A program made the translations under genes and the position numbers. A DNA stretch of 64,000 nt, from NCBI RefSeq assembly GCF_030269325.1, contig NZ_BSTD01000006.1, positions 124,001 through 188,000 of the forward strand, given 5' to 3'. Below the pieces are notes generated by a model. It ran no database searches. It worked only from the letters and a program-made list of their open reading frames with translations, and was not told the DNA's origin. The stretch is from Amycolatopsis sp. NBRC 101858 (GTDB lineage: Bacteria; Actinomycetota; Actinomycetes; Mycobacteriales; Pseudonocardiaceae). Positions 9,159 to 16,849 of the stretch are shown here, one piece after another; the first letter of the stretch is position 1; each line of letters begins with the position of its first letter.

Positions 9159-10730
9159 TCAGAGGACGAAGGAGTCCGACCACGGCTGGGCGGCCCGCCC
9201 GGACAGCGCGTCCAAGAGCGTCACCGCCTGCTTGTCCGTCAGCGAAGCCACGAAGTCCACCACCGCCCGGCCCCGGGCCAGGCCGCGCACCGCGTCCGGG
9301 CCGGACACCGGCTCCCCCGTCGCCCCGACGAGCAGCTCCGGCGCCGACCGCGCCAGCCCGGTGTACTCCGCGTGCGCCAGCTCCACCAGGTCGTGCAGCC
9401 GCCGCGGCAGCCGGGAAACCTCGTCGCGGTCGGACAGCCACGCGTCGAGCGCGTCGACCAGGCTCGACACCACCCCGGCCTGCCCGCGCTGGTGCAACGC
9501 CAGGTCCGGGCGCAGCAGCACGAACCGGCGGTGCACGAACTTCAGCACCTGGACCTCGTGCCACTGGGCCGGGCGCAGCGACACGTGGCCGGTGCGGGTG
9601 GACGGCGAGGCCAGCACGAACACGCCGTCGACCAGGCGCGCCGTCCAGTTGGCCGAGAACGCCGCCGTCGCCTGCTCCGCCTCGATCGAGCCGTCGAACT
9701 CCGCGGCCAGCAGGCCGTCGACCAGCTCCGCGCGGACCCGGGCCACCGCGGCGGCGAACGCGTCGTCGTCGACGATCCACGCGTCCTTGACGTGCATGCG
9801 GCGGCGGACGCGCTCGAGCGACCGGCCCGGGCGGCGCAGCTCCGCGTGCAGCGTCTCGTCGTCGAGGGCGGCCAGCTCGCCCGCGTGCTCGAGCCACTCC
9901 CCCAGCTCCGCCGCCACCGGCGCGTGCTGCAGGACGCCGATGCGGTGGAAGTCCTGCAGGTCGTGGATGGCGTAGGCGATGTCGTCGGCGGTGTCCATCA
10001 CGGACGCTTCGACCGTCTGCTGCCAGCCTTCGACGCGTCCCGCGAACGCCGCGCGCGCCTGCTCGAAGTCGTCGAGCTCGGTGGCGTAGGCGGAGAACTT
10101 GGCCGCGCCGGTGCCGGGCGCCTCGTCCGGTTCGCCGGCGCCGCGCGGCGGCACGGCCATCTCGGACGGGTGCGGCGCCGGGTGGTGCAGCCGCAGCCAC
10201 GGGTACTTCAGGACGGCCGCGCGCACCGCGGTGGTCAGGTCGAGCCCGATCGCCGACGGCCCGCGCACATCGGTAGTGGTGATGATGCGGAAGGTCTGGG
10301 CGTTGCCCTCGAAGCCGTCGGCCAGGCCGAAGCGGTGGCGGGCGATGCGGTCGAGCGTCTGCTCGCCGAGGTGCCCGAACGGCGGGTGCCCGAGGTCGTG
10401 GGCGAGCGCGGCGGCCTCGGCGACGTCGAGGTCGCAGCCGCCCAGCTTGTCGACGAGGCCGGCGTCGTCCCCGGTGGTGATGCGCTCGGCGATGGCGCGG
10501 GCGACCTGCGCGACCTTCAGGCTGTGGGTGAGGCGGTTGTGCAGCAGGCCGGCGCCGCCGGCGCTGACCACCTGCGTCACCCCGCCGAGCCGGGCGAAGA
10601 ACGGGGACGCGGCGATGCGGTCGCGGTCGATCCGGAACGGGCTGCTCGCCAGGTCGGTGAAGCCGCCGGCGTTCGTGACGGGGTCCCGCCGCACCACCCT
10701 CGGGTCGGTCTGCTCGCTGCCCTGATCCAT
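9159..10730 (-). CDS. dgt: Deoxyguanosinetriphosphate triphosphohydrolase-like protein (HD domain)
   Basis: A 523-residue HD-superfamily phosphohydrolase. Metal-site residues are visible: His69 in LLHNRLTHSLKVAQ, His111-Asp112 in ALAHDLGHPPFGHLGEQ, plus His115 and His120. This spacing matches dGTPase-like enzymes, which remove triphosphate from dNTPs and so trim the nucleotide pool. An R-T-S-PF-R-D-R-I segment near the N-terminus (SSPFRIDRDRIAASPFF) is also typical. The ATG at 10730 is preferred over an upstream GTG at 10754 because the eight extra residues are not conserved-looking. In mycobacteria and relatives dgt often sits beside dnaG; that is not the case here. Confidence 0.88.
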   Translation of the reverse strand: MDQGSEQTDPRVVRRDPVTNAGGFTDLASSPFRIDRDRIAASPFFARLGGVTQVVSAGGAGLLHNRLTHSLKVAQVARAIAERITTGDDAGLVDKLGGCDLDVAEAAALAHDLGHPPFGHLGEQTLDRIARHRFGLADGFEGNAQTFRIITTTDVRGPSAIGLDLTTAVRAAVLKYPWLRLHHPAPHPSEMAVPPRGAGEPDEAPGTGAAKFSAYATELDDFEQARAAFAGRVEGWQQTVEASVMDTADDIAYAIHDLQDFHRIGVLQHAPVAAELGEWLEHAGELAALDDETLHAELRRPGRSLERVRRRMHVKDAWIVDDDAFAAAVARVRAELVDGLLAAEFDGSIEAEQATAAFSANWTARLVDGVFVLASPSTRTGHVSLRPAQWHEVQVLKFVHRRFVLLRPDLALHQRGQAGVVSSLVDALDAWLSDRDEVSRLPRRLHDLVELAHAEYTGLARSAPELLVGATGEPVSGPDAVRGLARGRAVVDFVASLTDKQAVTLLDALSGRAAQPWSDSFVL

Positions 10731-10789
10731 GCGCCCGACCTTATCCGGCTTCACCCGAACGGCGGGCAGGCGCGTGGGTACCTTCAGGT

Positions 10790-11131
10790 ATGCCCCGAGC
10801 GATGGTCACGACGCTGGCAGCACTCGCGTTCGCCCTGGTCGCGTGCGGCGCGCCCGGTCCTTCGACACCGGCCTCGACGTCGACCTCGGCTTCGGCGACA
10901 GCCAAGCGGGTCAAGGTCCCGGACGTGTCCGGCATGAACCACCAGGACGCCCAGGACGCGATGCAGAAGGCCGGGCTCTACAACCTGCGCGAGGTCGACG
11001 GCACCGGCCAGGGCCGGATGCTGGTCCTGGACCGCAACTGGGTCCAGACGGCCCAGGACCCACCGGCCGGCACCGAGGTCGCAGCCGACGCCGTGATCAC
11101 CCTGACGGCGATCAAGTACACCGACCGCTGA
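10790..11131 (+). CDS. PASTA-domain lipoprotein
   Basis: A 113-residue small lipoprotein. The signal peptide ends in the lipobox LVAC, so Cys19 would be acylated. A short Ser/Thr/Ala linker (residues 22-38) leads to a single PASTA domain (about 40-108): VKVPDVSGMNHQDAQDAMQKAG, then the typical closing QDPPAGTEVAADAVITLT. PASTA domains bind muropeptides or other cell-wall fragments, usually in Ser/Thr kinases or penicillin-binding proteins; free single-PASTA lipoproteins are common but uncharacterised in actinomycetes. It faces the AHSA1 gene across the palindromic array. Confidence 0.82.
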   Translation: MPRAMVTTLAALAFALVACGAPGPSTPASTSTSASATAKRVKVPDVSGMNHQDAQDAMQKAGLYNLREVDGTGQGRMLVLDRNWVQTAQDPPAGTEVAADAVITLTAIKYTDR

Positions 11132-11134
11132 CCC

Positions 11135-11340
11135 GTGTCGACCCTCCAATCACGCGTGATGCCCTCCCAATCACGCGTGATGCCCCTCTGATCACGCGAG
11201 AAGCCCGTCCGGCCCCGGTGCGCCGCGAGGTCACACCCGTGATCCGCGGGGCATCTCGCGTGATTGAAGGGGCATCACGCGTGATTGAAGGGGCATCACG
11301 CGTGATCAGAGGGTCGACTCGCGTGATTGAAGGGTCGACA
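11135..11340. repeat. Inverted array of 12-base palindromes spaced 21 bp apart
   Basis: Seven copies of a palindrome based on ATCACGCGTGAT start at 11149, 11170 and 11191 (left group) and at 11253, 11274, 11295 and 11316 (right group). Within each group the step is exactly 21 bases. The spacers are similar (for example TTGAAGGGGC) and the right group is the reverse complement of the left in overall order, with matching GTGTCGACC / GGTCGACAC ends and about 50 unrelated bases between. The whole can fold as a long imperfect hairpin between the convergent PASTA and AHSA1 genes. It may be a terminator, an intergenic repeat family or a multi-site protein-binding region. It is not a CRISPR: the spacers are 9 bases and nearly identical. 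Confidence 0.85.
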
Positions 11341-11350
11341 CGGCGGCGGG

Positions 11351-11986
11351 TCAGGCCTCCGGCGGGGTCGTGTAGGCCTTCAGGGTGCGGTCGGCCGCCG
11401 CACGGGCCTGCTCGGGGTTCGCGCCCGCCGCGACGTCGGCCTCGTACCAGGCCTCGTTCGACGCCGTCATGAAGCGGATGCCCTCGGGCGACATCATCCA
11501 GGCCATCGCCGCCTCCGGGTCGACGGCCTTGCCCGGGTCGGCCAGGTGCAGGACCAGGCCGACCAGCGCCCCGTCCCAGCCGATGCCGACCGCGCCCGGG
11601 CCGAACTCCTCCCAGCGCTCGTCGACGTGCGCGACGTGCTCCAGCTCGAACCGCGTCCCGGACCCTTCGGGCGTCAACCGGACCTCGATCCAGCTGACGT
11701 TGCCGCCGAACTCCCACGTCGCCGCGAAGCTCTTCGGCGGGTCGCAGCGCTCGACCGTGCCGCCGGCGTTGCCCTCGAACTGGTACTTCCCGCCGAGCTT
11801 CAGCTCGCCGCTGACCGGCAGGAACCAGCGCGGGATGCGCTCGGGGTTCGTGCAGGCGTCCCACAGGTCGTCGACGTCGGTGTCGTAGACCTGGCCGATG
11901 GTCAGGACGCGGGCCTCCTTCCCTTCGAGCACCCGGTCGCCGAGCGTCCGGCGGACGGCGCTGATCTGGTGGCTGACGTCGATCAC
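11351..11986 (-). CDS. SRPBCC / AHSA1-family protein
   Basis: A 211-residue START-like (SRPBCC) protein of the Aha1/AHSA1 type. Typical segments are VYDTDVDDLWDACTNPERIPRWFLPVSGELK at about 33-63, GGKYQFEGNAGGTVERCDPPKSF, and ELEHVAHVDERWEEFGPG. In bacteria these proteins are usually encoded with an ArsR-type repressor, exactly as here: the start codon overlaps the stop of the ArsR gene by four bases (11983-11986), implying translational coupling. They bind hydrophobic ligands in a deep pocket; the ligand here is unknown. Confidence 0.85.
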   Translation of the reverse strand: MIDVSHQISAVRRTLGDRVLEGKEARVLTIGQVYDTDVDDLWDACTNPERIPRWFLPVSGELKLGGKYQFEGNAGGTVERCDPPKSFAATWEFGGNVSWIEVRLTPEGSGTRFELEHVAHVDERWEEFGPGAVGIGWDGALVGLVLHLADPGKAVDPEAAMAWMMSPEGIRFMTASNEAWYEADVAAGANPEQARAAADRTLKAYTTPPEA

Positions 11987-12330
11987 GGGGAGTCTCCTTC
12001 GGTGAGGCGCCGCGCGCGCTTGCCGCGGGCGATTTCGGTGGCCAGTGCGTCCAGCGGCGGGGTCCAGAACCGGCGGAACCGGTCGAGCCAGGCGTCGACG
12101 TCGCGCAGCGGCGCGTGCCCGACCGCGTACAGCCGCCGCGTCCCGTCCTGGCGGACGACCGCGAAGCCGTTCTCGCGCAGCACTTTCAGGTGCTGGGACA
12201 CCGCGGGCTGCGAGATGCCGAACTCGGCCCGGATCACGTCGGTCACCGAGCCCGCCGCCCGCTCGCCGTCGGCCAGCAGCTCGAGGATCCGGCGGCGGAC
12301 CGGATCACCGAGGACGTCGAACGCGTGCAC
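11983..12330 (-). CDS. ArsR/SdpR-type winged-helix repressor
   Basis: A 115-residue protein starting with GTG at 12330. The N-terminal FDVLGDPVRRRILELLADGE and the recognition region FGISQPAVSQHLKVLRENG are hallmark ArsR/SmtB winged-helix segments. It lacks the ELCVCDL cysteine motif of metal-sensing ArsR, and the C-terminal RRLYAVGHAPLRDVDAWLDRFRRFW is the form found in SdpR-like autorepressors that accompany AHSA1 proteins. It is translated together with the downstream AHSA1 gene. A perfect palindrome lies 20 bases upstream of its start. Confidence 0.88.
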   Translation of the reverse strand: MHAFDVLGDPVRRRILELLADGERAAGSVTDVIRAEFGISQPAVSQHLKVLRENGFAVVRQDGTRRLYAVGHAPLRDVDAWLDRFRRFWTPPLDALATEIARGKRARRLTEGDSP

Positions 12331-12350
12331 CCGGCCAAACTACAAGTACG

Positions 12351-12364
12351 GACTTATATAAGTC
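12351..12364. promoter_or_regulatory. Perfect 14-base palindrome upstream of arsR
   Basis: GACTTATATAAGTC is perfectly palindromic and strikingly AT-rich for this genome. It lies 21-34 bases upstream of the ArsR start, where it would overlap the -10 region. SdpR/ArsR repressors bind such sites, so autoregulation is likely (inference). Confidence 0.6.
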
Positions 12365-12476
12365 AACTCTGAACAAGTGGCCGGCGTCACCCTGCGTTAC
12401 TCCGATTCGGGTATCGGCGGTGAACATCAGTCGACATCGGTTTCGTTTCGCCGCCCGACCCGCGACGATCGGGGAC

Positions 12477-14141
12477 GTGACGTCGCCCCGAGCGGTCCGC
12501 TTCGCATTCCAGCCGCTGTACAGCCTCCACACGGGAGGCGTCGTGGCGCACGAAGCGCTGGCCAGGCCGGGCCAGGGCACCGTCCCCGAGCTGCTCACCC
12601 AGGCCCGCCGCGACGGGCGCCTCGCCCAGGTCGACCTCGGGCTCGCCATCGCCGCCGTCCGGCAGGACGAGTCGTCGCTCCCCTTGCACCTCAACCTCTC
12701 CGCCCGCACGCTCGCCGCGCCGCAGGCGATGTACGACGACCTCCTCGAAGAGCTCGGCGATGCCGGGCGCCGCACCCGCGACGTCGTCCTCGAGATCGGC
12801 CCGCCGTTCGCGCCGCTGCCCGCCGAGCGCGCGCTCGCCGGGATGCGGACGCTCACCGAGCTCGGCTTCCGGCTCGCGCTCGACGGCCTCGGTCGCGGCG
12901 ACCTGCCGCTCGGCCTGCTCGTCGAGGCACCGGTCGACCTGGTCAAGCTCGACCGCACGGTGCTGCGCGGGCTGCCGGACGACCCGGCGTCGGCCGCCAT
13001 CGTCGAGGCGCTGCTGCACTACACGAACCGGACCGACATCCGGCTCGTCGCGACCGGCGTGGAGACCGACGCCCAGCTCGACGCCGTCCGCGGCCTCGGC
13101 ATCCGGATCGCGCAGGGCAACCTGCTCGCCCCGCCGACCGCCGCCGGCCCCGCCCCGGCGTTGCTCACCCGGCCGCAGGCGACCCCGCGGGCGCCGGGTC
13201 CGGCGCAGTGCGTCGGCGACTTCCTCCGCCCGGCCACGACGCTGCCGGAAACCGCGACCTGCGACGAGGTCCGGGAGGTGCTGGCGGCGGCGGACGCGCC
13301 CAGCGGCGTCATCGGGGTCGACGAGCTGAACCGGCCGCGCTGGTCGGTCGACCGGACGCGGTTCCTCGTCGCGGTCACCGGCCCGTACGGGCACGCGCTG
13401 CACGCGAAGCGCCCGGCGGCGCGGCTCGCGGACACCCCGCACACGATCGAGGCCCGCGCCGGCGCGATGGAGTTCCTCGAGCTGGTCACCGACGCCGACT
13501 GGGGCCGCACCGGCGACGACGTCGTCGTGGTCGACGAGGTCGGCCGCTGCCTGGGCGTGGTGCTGGTGACCGAGGTGGTGCGCGGCGTGGCGGAGGCGAA
13601 GGTCGAGGCCGCAGCGGCGCTGAACCCGCTGACCCGGCTGCCGGGCAGCGACACGGTCGCCCGCGACGTCGCCCGCCGGATCACGATCGGCGAGCCGTTC
13701 GTGGCGGCGTGGCTGGACATCGACGCGTTCAAGGCGGTGAACGACACGGCCGGGTTCGCCGCGGGCGACGACCTGATCCGCGAGCTGGGCGCGGCCCTGA
13801 CGGCATTGGGCGGCGGCCTGCGCCGGATGCGGGTGAGCCACGTCGGCGGCGACGACTTCCTGGTGGTCTGCGACGTGGACGAGATCGCCACGGTGGCGGG
13901 CGCCCTGCTGGACCGCCGCTGGTCGGCGGACGGCATGCCGGTGACGGTGTCCCTGGCGACGCTGGTCTGCGCGAGCGGCTCGATCCGGTCGTACCAGGAG
14001 GTTTCCCGGCTGCTGGCGCCGTTGAAGAAGCGGGCCAAGGCGGTCCCGGGGTCGAGCTGGGTGCTCGGCCGGCCGGGCGCGGACCGGGTGGAAGTGTTGC
14101 GCGGCATCGGAACGCGCGGTCTGCAGGCCGCCGCCGGTTAG
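12477..14141 (+). CDS. EAL-GGDEF protein, probably partly degenerate c-di-GMP protein
   Basis: A 554-residue cytoplasmic protein from GTG 12477, with the EAL domain first (about 5-225) and the GGDEF domain last (about 375-535). Visible EAL residues: HEALARP, LHLNLSARTL, VKLDR, ATGVETD and AQGNLL. The catalytic DDFG pair, however, is LDGLGRGD, so one metal-binding Asp is missing. The GGDEF signature reads VGGDDFLVV. The middle (about 245-365) looks like a CBS-pair-like region (GVIGVDELNRPRWSVDR, VVVVDEVGRCLGVVLV). The EAL half is therefore probably a c-di-GMP sensor rather than a hydrolase; the GGDDF site could be weakly active. An upstream extension is possible but lacks coding character. Confidence 0.82.
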   Translation: MTSPRAVRFAFQPLYSLHTGGVVAHEALARPGQGTVPELLTQARRDGRLAQVDLGLAIAAVRQDESSLPLHLNLSARTLAAPQAMYDDLLEELGDAGRRTRDVVLEIGPPFAPLPAERALAGMRTLTELGFRLALDGLGRGDLPLGLLVEAPVDLVKLDRTVLRGLPDDPASAAIVEALLHYTNRTDIRLVATGVETDAQLDAVRGLGIRIAQGNLLAPPTAAGPAPALLTRPQATPRAPGPAQCVGDFLRPATTLPETATCDEVREVLAAADAPSGVIGVDELNRPRWSVDRTRFLVAVTGPYGHALHAKRPAARLADTPHTIEARAGAMEFLELVTDADWGRTGDDVVVVDEVGRCLGVVLVTEVVRGVAEAKVEAAAALNPLTRLPGSDTVARDVARRITIGEPFVAAWLDIDAFKAVNDTAGFAAGDDLIRELGAALTALGGGLRRMRVSHVGGDDFLVVCDVDEIATVAGALLDRRWSADGMPVTVSLATLVCASGSIRSYQEVSRLLAPLKKRAKAVPGSSWVLGRPGADRVEVLRGIGTRGLQAAAG

Positions 14142-14147
14142 GGTGGG

Positions 14148-14582
14148 GTGGTGGAGATCCGCTTCCTGGCCGAATCCGACCGTGCGTCCTGGGAACCGCT
14201 GGCCCGGGCCAAGGATGCGTATTTCGCCGTCGAGCGCGGCGACGACGCCTACGAACGGACCTGGCGGCGCCTGCTCGACGACGACCGGATCCGCGGCATC
14301 GCCGCCCGGCTGGACGGCCGGATGGTCGGCATCGCGCACTACCTCTTCCACGCGAGTGTCTGGTACTCCGGGAAGTGCTATCTGGCGGACCTCTTCGTGG
14401 ACCCGGAAGTCCGGCGCCGGGGTGTCGCGACGGCCGTGATCGAGTGGGTCGCGCGGGACGCCGACGAGCACGGTTTCCCGAGCCTCTACTGGAACACGCT
14501 CGAAGACGCCCCGGCCCGGGCGCTCTACGACAAGGTGGGCAAGTTCCACAAAGGACTCATCCACTACGCCTACCGGCGCTGA
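14148..14582 (+). CDS. GNAT family N-acetyltransferase
   Basis: A 144-residue protein of standard GNAT size, started by GTG at 14148 just after the EAL-GGDEF gene (6-base gap), so the two are probably co-transcribed. The acetyl-CoA pyrophosphate loop is in LADLFVDPEVRRRGVATAVIEWVA (motif A, RRRGVA), followed by FPSLYWNTLEDAPARALYDKVGKF, the usual motif B tail with the ALYDKVG helix. Acceptor substrate unknown. Confidence 0.88.
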   Translation: MVEIRFLAESDRASWEPLARAKDAYFAVERGDDAYERTWRRLLDDDRIRGIAARLDGRMVGIAHYLFHASVWYSGKCYLADLFVDPEVRRRGVATAVIEWVARDADEHGFPSLYWNTLEDAPARALYDKVGKFHKGLIHYAYRR

Positions 14583-14594
14583 CGGCCGGGGAGC

Positions 14595-15221
14595 TCACGG
14601 CCGGCCGAGGGTGAGCTGGGCCCGGATCGCCGCCGCCGCCCACGTCACGTAGTCCTCGTGCGGCCAGCCGCACACGTTCACCAGGTGGTCGTACGCCTCG
14701 TGGGACGTCAGCAGCCCGATCGCGTCCGCCAGGCGGCCGCAGTCCCCCTCCGGAGCCAGCCCCGCCGCCTCCAGGCGGGCCACGATCTCCGCGCGGCGGG
14801 CCACCGCCAGCTCCGCGCGGACCGCCGCCACCGCCGGGTCGGCCGCCGCCGCGGTGGTGAACGCGCGCCAGATCGGCAACGACCGGCGCAGCCCTTCGGC
14901 CAGCAGCGCCACCACCGCCGGCAGGTCCGCCGGTCCGGCCGGCCCCACCAGCGCGTCCAGGTTCACCGCGTCCGGGTCGCCCGCGAACACGTCCTGGAAC
15001 GCGGCGAGCAGCAGGTCCGCCTTGCGCCCGGCCTGCGTCACGGTCTCGAGGCTCACCCCGGCCGCCCCGGCGATCTGCCTAACGCTCGTGCCCGCGTAAC
15101 CCCGCTCGGCGAACAGCCGCCCGGCCGTCGCCACCACGTGCTCGCGGGTGCGCCGGGCGCGGGCCTCGCGCACCGGTGACTCGTAGCGGCGCCGCTCGCC
15201 GCCGGATTCCGGTATCGTCAT
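14595..15221 (-). CDS. TetR family transcriptional regulator
   Basis: A 208-residue protein. The DNA-binding domain is RTREHVVATAGRLFAERGYAGTSVRQIAGAAGVSLETVTQ near residues 25-65, followed by a divergent all-helical ligand domain. The ATG at 15221 is chosen over an adjacent TTG. It diverges from a glycosyltransferase gene with only 41 bases between starts, so one set of operators would control both. A resistance glycosyltransferase under TetR control is a common pairing; the inducer is unknown. Confidence 0.88.
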   Translation of the reverse strand: MTIPESGGERRRYESPVREARARRTREHVVATAGRLFAERGYAGTSVRQIAGAAGVSLETVTQAGRKADLLLAAFQDVFAGDPDAVNLDALVGPAGPADLPAVVALLAEGLRRSLPIWRAFTTAAAADPAVAAVRAELAVARRAEIVARLEAAGLAPEGDCGRLADAIGLLTSHEAYDHLVNVCGWPHEDYVTWAAAAIRAQLTLGRP

Positions 15222-15223
15222 CA

Positions 15224-15250
15224 ATTGGATAGTACAGCGTATCGGTCAAT
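15224..15250. promoter_or_regulatory. Candidate TetR operator between tetR and glycosyltransferase genes
   Basis: An imperfect inverted repeat: ATTG, GATA, eight bases, TATC, three bases, CAAT. It fills most of the 41-base spacer between the divergent starts. The symmetry and location fit a TetR-dimer site, but the match is short and the assignment is inference. Confidence 0.4.
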
Positions 15251-15262
15251 CAAGGGGGAGCC

Positions 15263-16453
15263 ATGACCCGCGTACTCGTCTGCGTCCAGCCCGCTCGCGG
15301 CCACGTCGGCCCGACCAAGCCGATCGTCGAAGCCCTGCTCGCCGCCGGGCACGACGTCAGCGTCGTCACCGGGGCGCGCTACCGGGCGGCGTTCGAGCAG
15401 CTCGGCGCCACCGTGCGAGTCCTGCCGCCGGAGGCCGACTTCGACGAAACCGACCTCGAAGGCTCGATCCCCGGCCGCGCCGGCCGGAAGGGACTGCGGC
15501 TCGCCCGGTTCGAGCTGGCCACCTTCGTCCGCGCGATGCCCGCCCAGCTGAGCGTGCTGGACCTCGACGTCGACGTCGTGCTGTGCGACCCCCTCTTCAT
15601 GGCGGGCCTGGCACTGGTGCGCCGCGAGCACCGGCCCCGCGTGCTGGTGCTGGGCTTCCTCCCGTTCATGCCCCCGGTGCCGAGCGGCCCGCCCTCGCAC
15701 CGCCTCAGCACCGCCATCCTCAAAGCGCTCGCACCGTGGGTGCTCGGGCCGGCGCAGAAGCAGGCCCGGGAGGCGCTGGGCGAAGACCCCGGCCTGCTGT
15801 TCGCGGACTGGCCGCTGCACAGCGACGGCGTGCTGCAGATGACCTGCCCCGGCTTCGAATACCCCCGCGCGAACGCCCCGCTGCACTTCATCGGGCCGAC
15901 CACGGTCAGCGCGGCGAGCGAGCACCCGCTGCCGCCGTGGTGGGGCGACCTCGACGGCTCCCGCCCGGTGGTGCACGTGACGCAGGGGACGGTGGCGAAC
16001 GACGACCTCGGCCGGCTCGTCGAACCCACGATCGCCGCCCTCGCCGAGGAGGACGTGCTGGTCGTCGCGACGACGTGCGGCGGGCGGCTGAGCCCGGGCC
16101 CGCTGCCGGCGAACGTCCGCGTCGCCGAGTTCCTGCCCTACGACGAGCTGCTCCCCCGCTGCGCCGCGATGGTCGGCAACGGCGGGTACGGCGGCGTCAA
16201 CCACGCCCTCCGCTACGGCGTACCGCTGGTCGTCGTCGGGGCCAGCGAGGACAAGCGCGACGTCGCCGCCCGGGTCACCTGGTCCGGCGCCGGGATCGGC
16301 CGCGCCCGCGCTTCGGCCTCCCCGCGCGCGATCAGGCGGGACGTGCGCGCGGTCCTGGACGAGCCGCGCTACCGCGACCGGGCGAAGGAACTGGCCGCCG
16401 AGATGGCCGCCGGGCCCTCGATGGCCGAGGTGGTCGAGCTGATCACGGCGTAG
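15263..16453 (+). CDS. UGT/MGT-type glycosyltransferase (GT1)
   Basis: A 396-residue GT-B fold enzyme. The N-terminal MTRVLVCVQPARGHVGPTKP contains the catalytic-site His region of GT1 enzymes, and the C-terminal donor site is GNGGYGGVNHALRYGVPLVVV (about 310-330), with a Q-G-T segment (HVTQGTVANDD) before it. GT1 enzymes move a sugar from a nucleotide donor to small hydrophobic acceptors, including macrolides. GGGGGAG lies just before the ATG. It is probably repressed by the divergent TetR protein; the NTF2-like gene follows 9 bases downstream and may be co-transcribed. Confidence 0.87.
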   Translation: MTRVLVCVQPARGHVGPTKPIVEALLAAGHDVSVVTGARYRAAFEQLGATVRVLPPEADFDETDLEGSIPGRAGRKGLRLARFELATFVRAMPAQLSVLDLDVDVVLCDPLFMAGLALVRREHRPRVLVLGFLPFMPPVPSGPPSHRLSTAILKALAPWVLGPAQKQAREALGEDPGLLFADWPLHSDGVLQMTCPGFEYPRANAPLHFIGPTTVSAASEHPLPPWWGDLDGSRPVVHVTQGTVANDDLGRLVEPTIAALAEEDVLVVATTCGGRLSPGPLPANVRVAEFLPYDELLPRCAAMVGNGGYGGVNHALRYGVPLVVVGASEDKRDVAARVTWSGAGIGRARASASPRAIRRDVRAVLDEPRYRDRAKELAAEMAAGPSMAEVVELITA

Positions 16454-16462
16454 GGTTCCGGC

Positions 16463-16849
16463 ATGGACGCCGAGATCCACGCCGCGATCGTCGAGCACTG
16501 GACCGCTTCGGAAGAAGGCGACGTGGACCGCGAGCACGCGATCTACGCCGACGACGCGGTCCTGGACTACCCGCAGTCCGGCGAGCGCTTCCGCGGCCGC
16601 GCGAAGATCCGGGCGCAACGCGGCGGCCACCCGGCCGAGCGCCACTTCGAGATCCGCCGCATCCAGGGCAGTGGTGACCTCTGGGTCAGCGAGTGCGTGA
16701 TCACCTACGACGGCGTGCCGACCCGCACGGTGAGCATCATGGAGTTCTACGGCGATCTCGTCACGCACGAGACGCAGTACTTCGCCGATCCGTTCCCGGC
16801 CGCTCCCGCACGCGCGGCGCTGGCGGAGCCGATCCCGGCCGATCAGTAG
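16463..16849 (+). CDS. Nuclear transport factor 2 / SnoaL-like protein
   Basis: A 128-residue cone-shaped NTF2-like protein: EIHAAIVEHWTASEEGDVDR, YADDAVLDYPQSGERFRGRAKI, RIQGSGDLWVSECVITYDGVPTRTVSIMEF. This fold includes ketosteroid isomerase and SnoaL cyclases, but most members are unassigned. It follows the glycosyltransferase gene closely. Its last seven bases overlap the convergent sulfotransferase stop (16843-16849). Confidence 0.8.
   Translation: MDAEIHAAIVEHWTASEEGDVDREHAIYADDAVLDYPQSGERFRGRAKIRAQRGGHPAERHFEIRRIQGSGDLWVSECVITYDGVPTRTVSIMEFYGDLVTHETQYFADPFPAAPARAALAEPIPADQ

Noticed and set aside
11135..11340. CRISPR array
   Set aside because: Units repeat every 21 bases with near-identical 9-base spacers and inverted halves; there are no unique spacers and no cas genes.
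12387..14564. Long minus-strand frame opposite the EAL-GGDEF gene
   Set aside because: No domains and typical antisense composition; the plus strand carries both signalling domains.
16463..16849. NTF2-like gene as part of the sulfotransferase operon
   Set aside because: It is on the opposite strand and follows the glycosyltransferase; the operon has its own SnoaL-like gene at 19981-20460.
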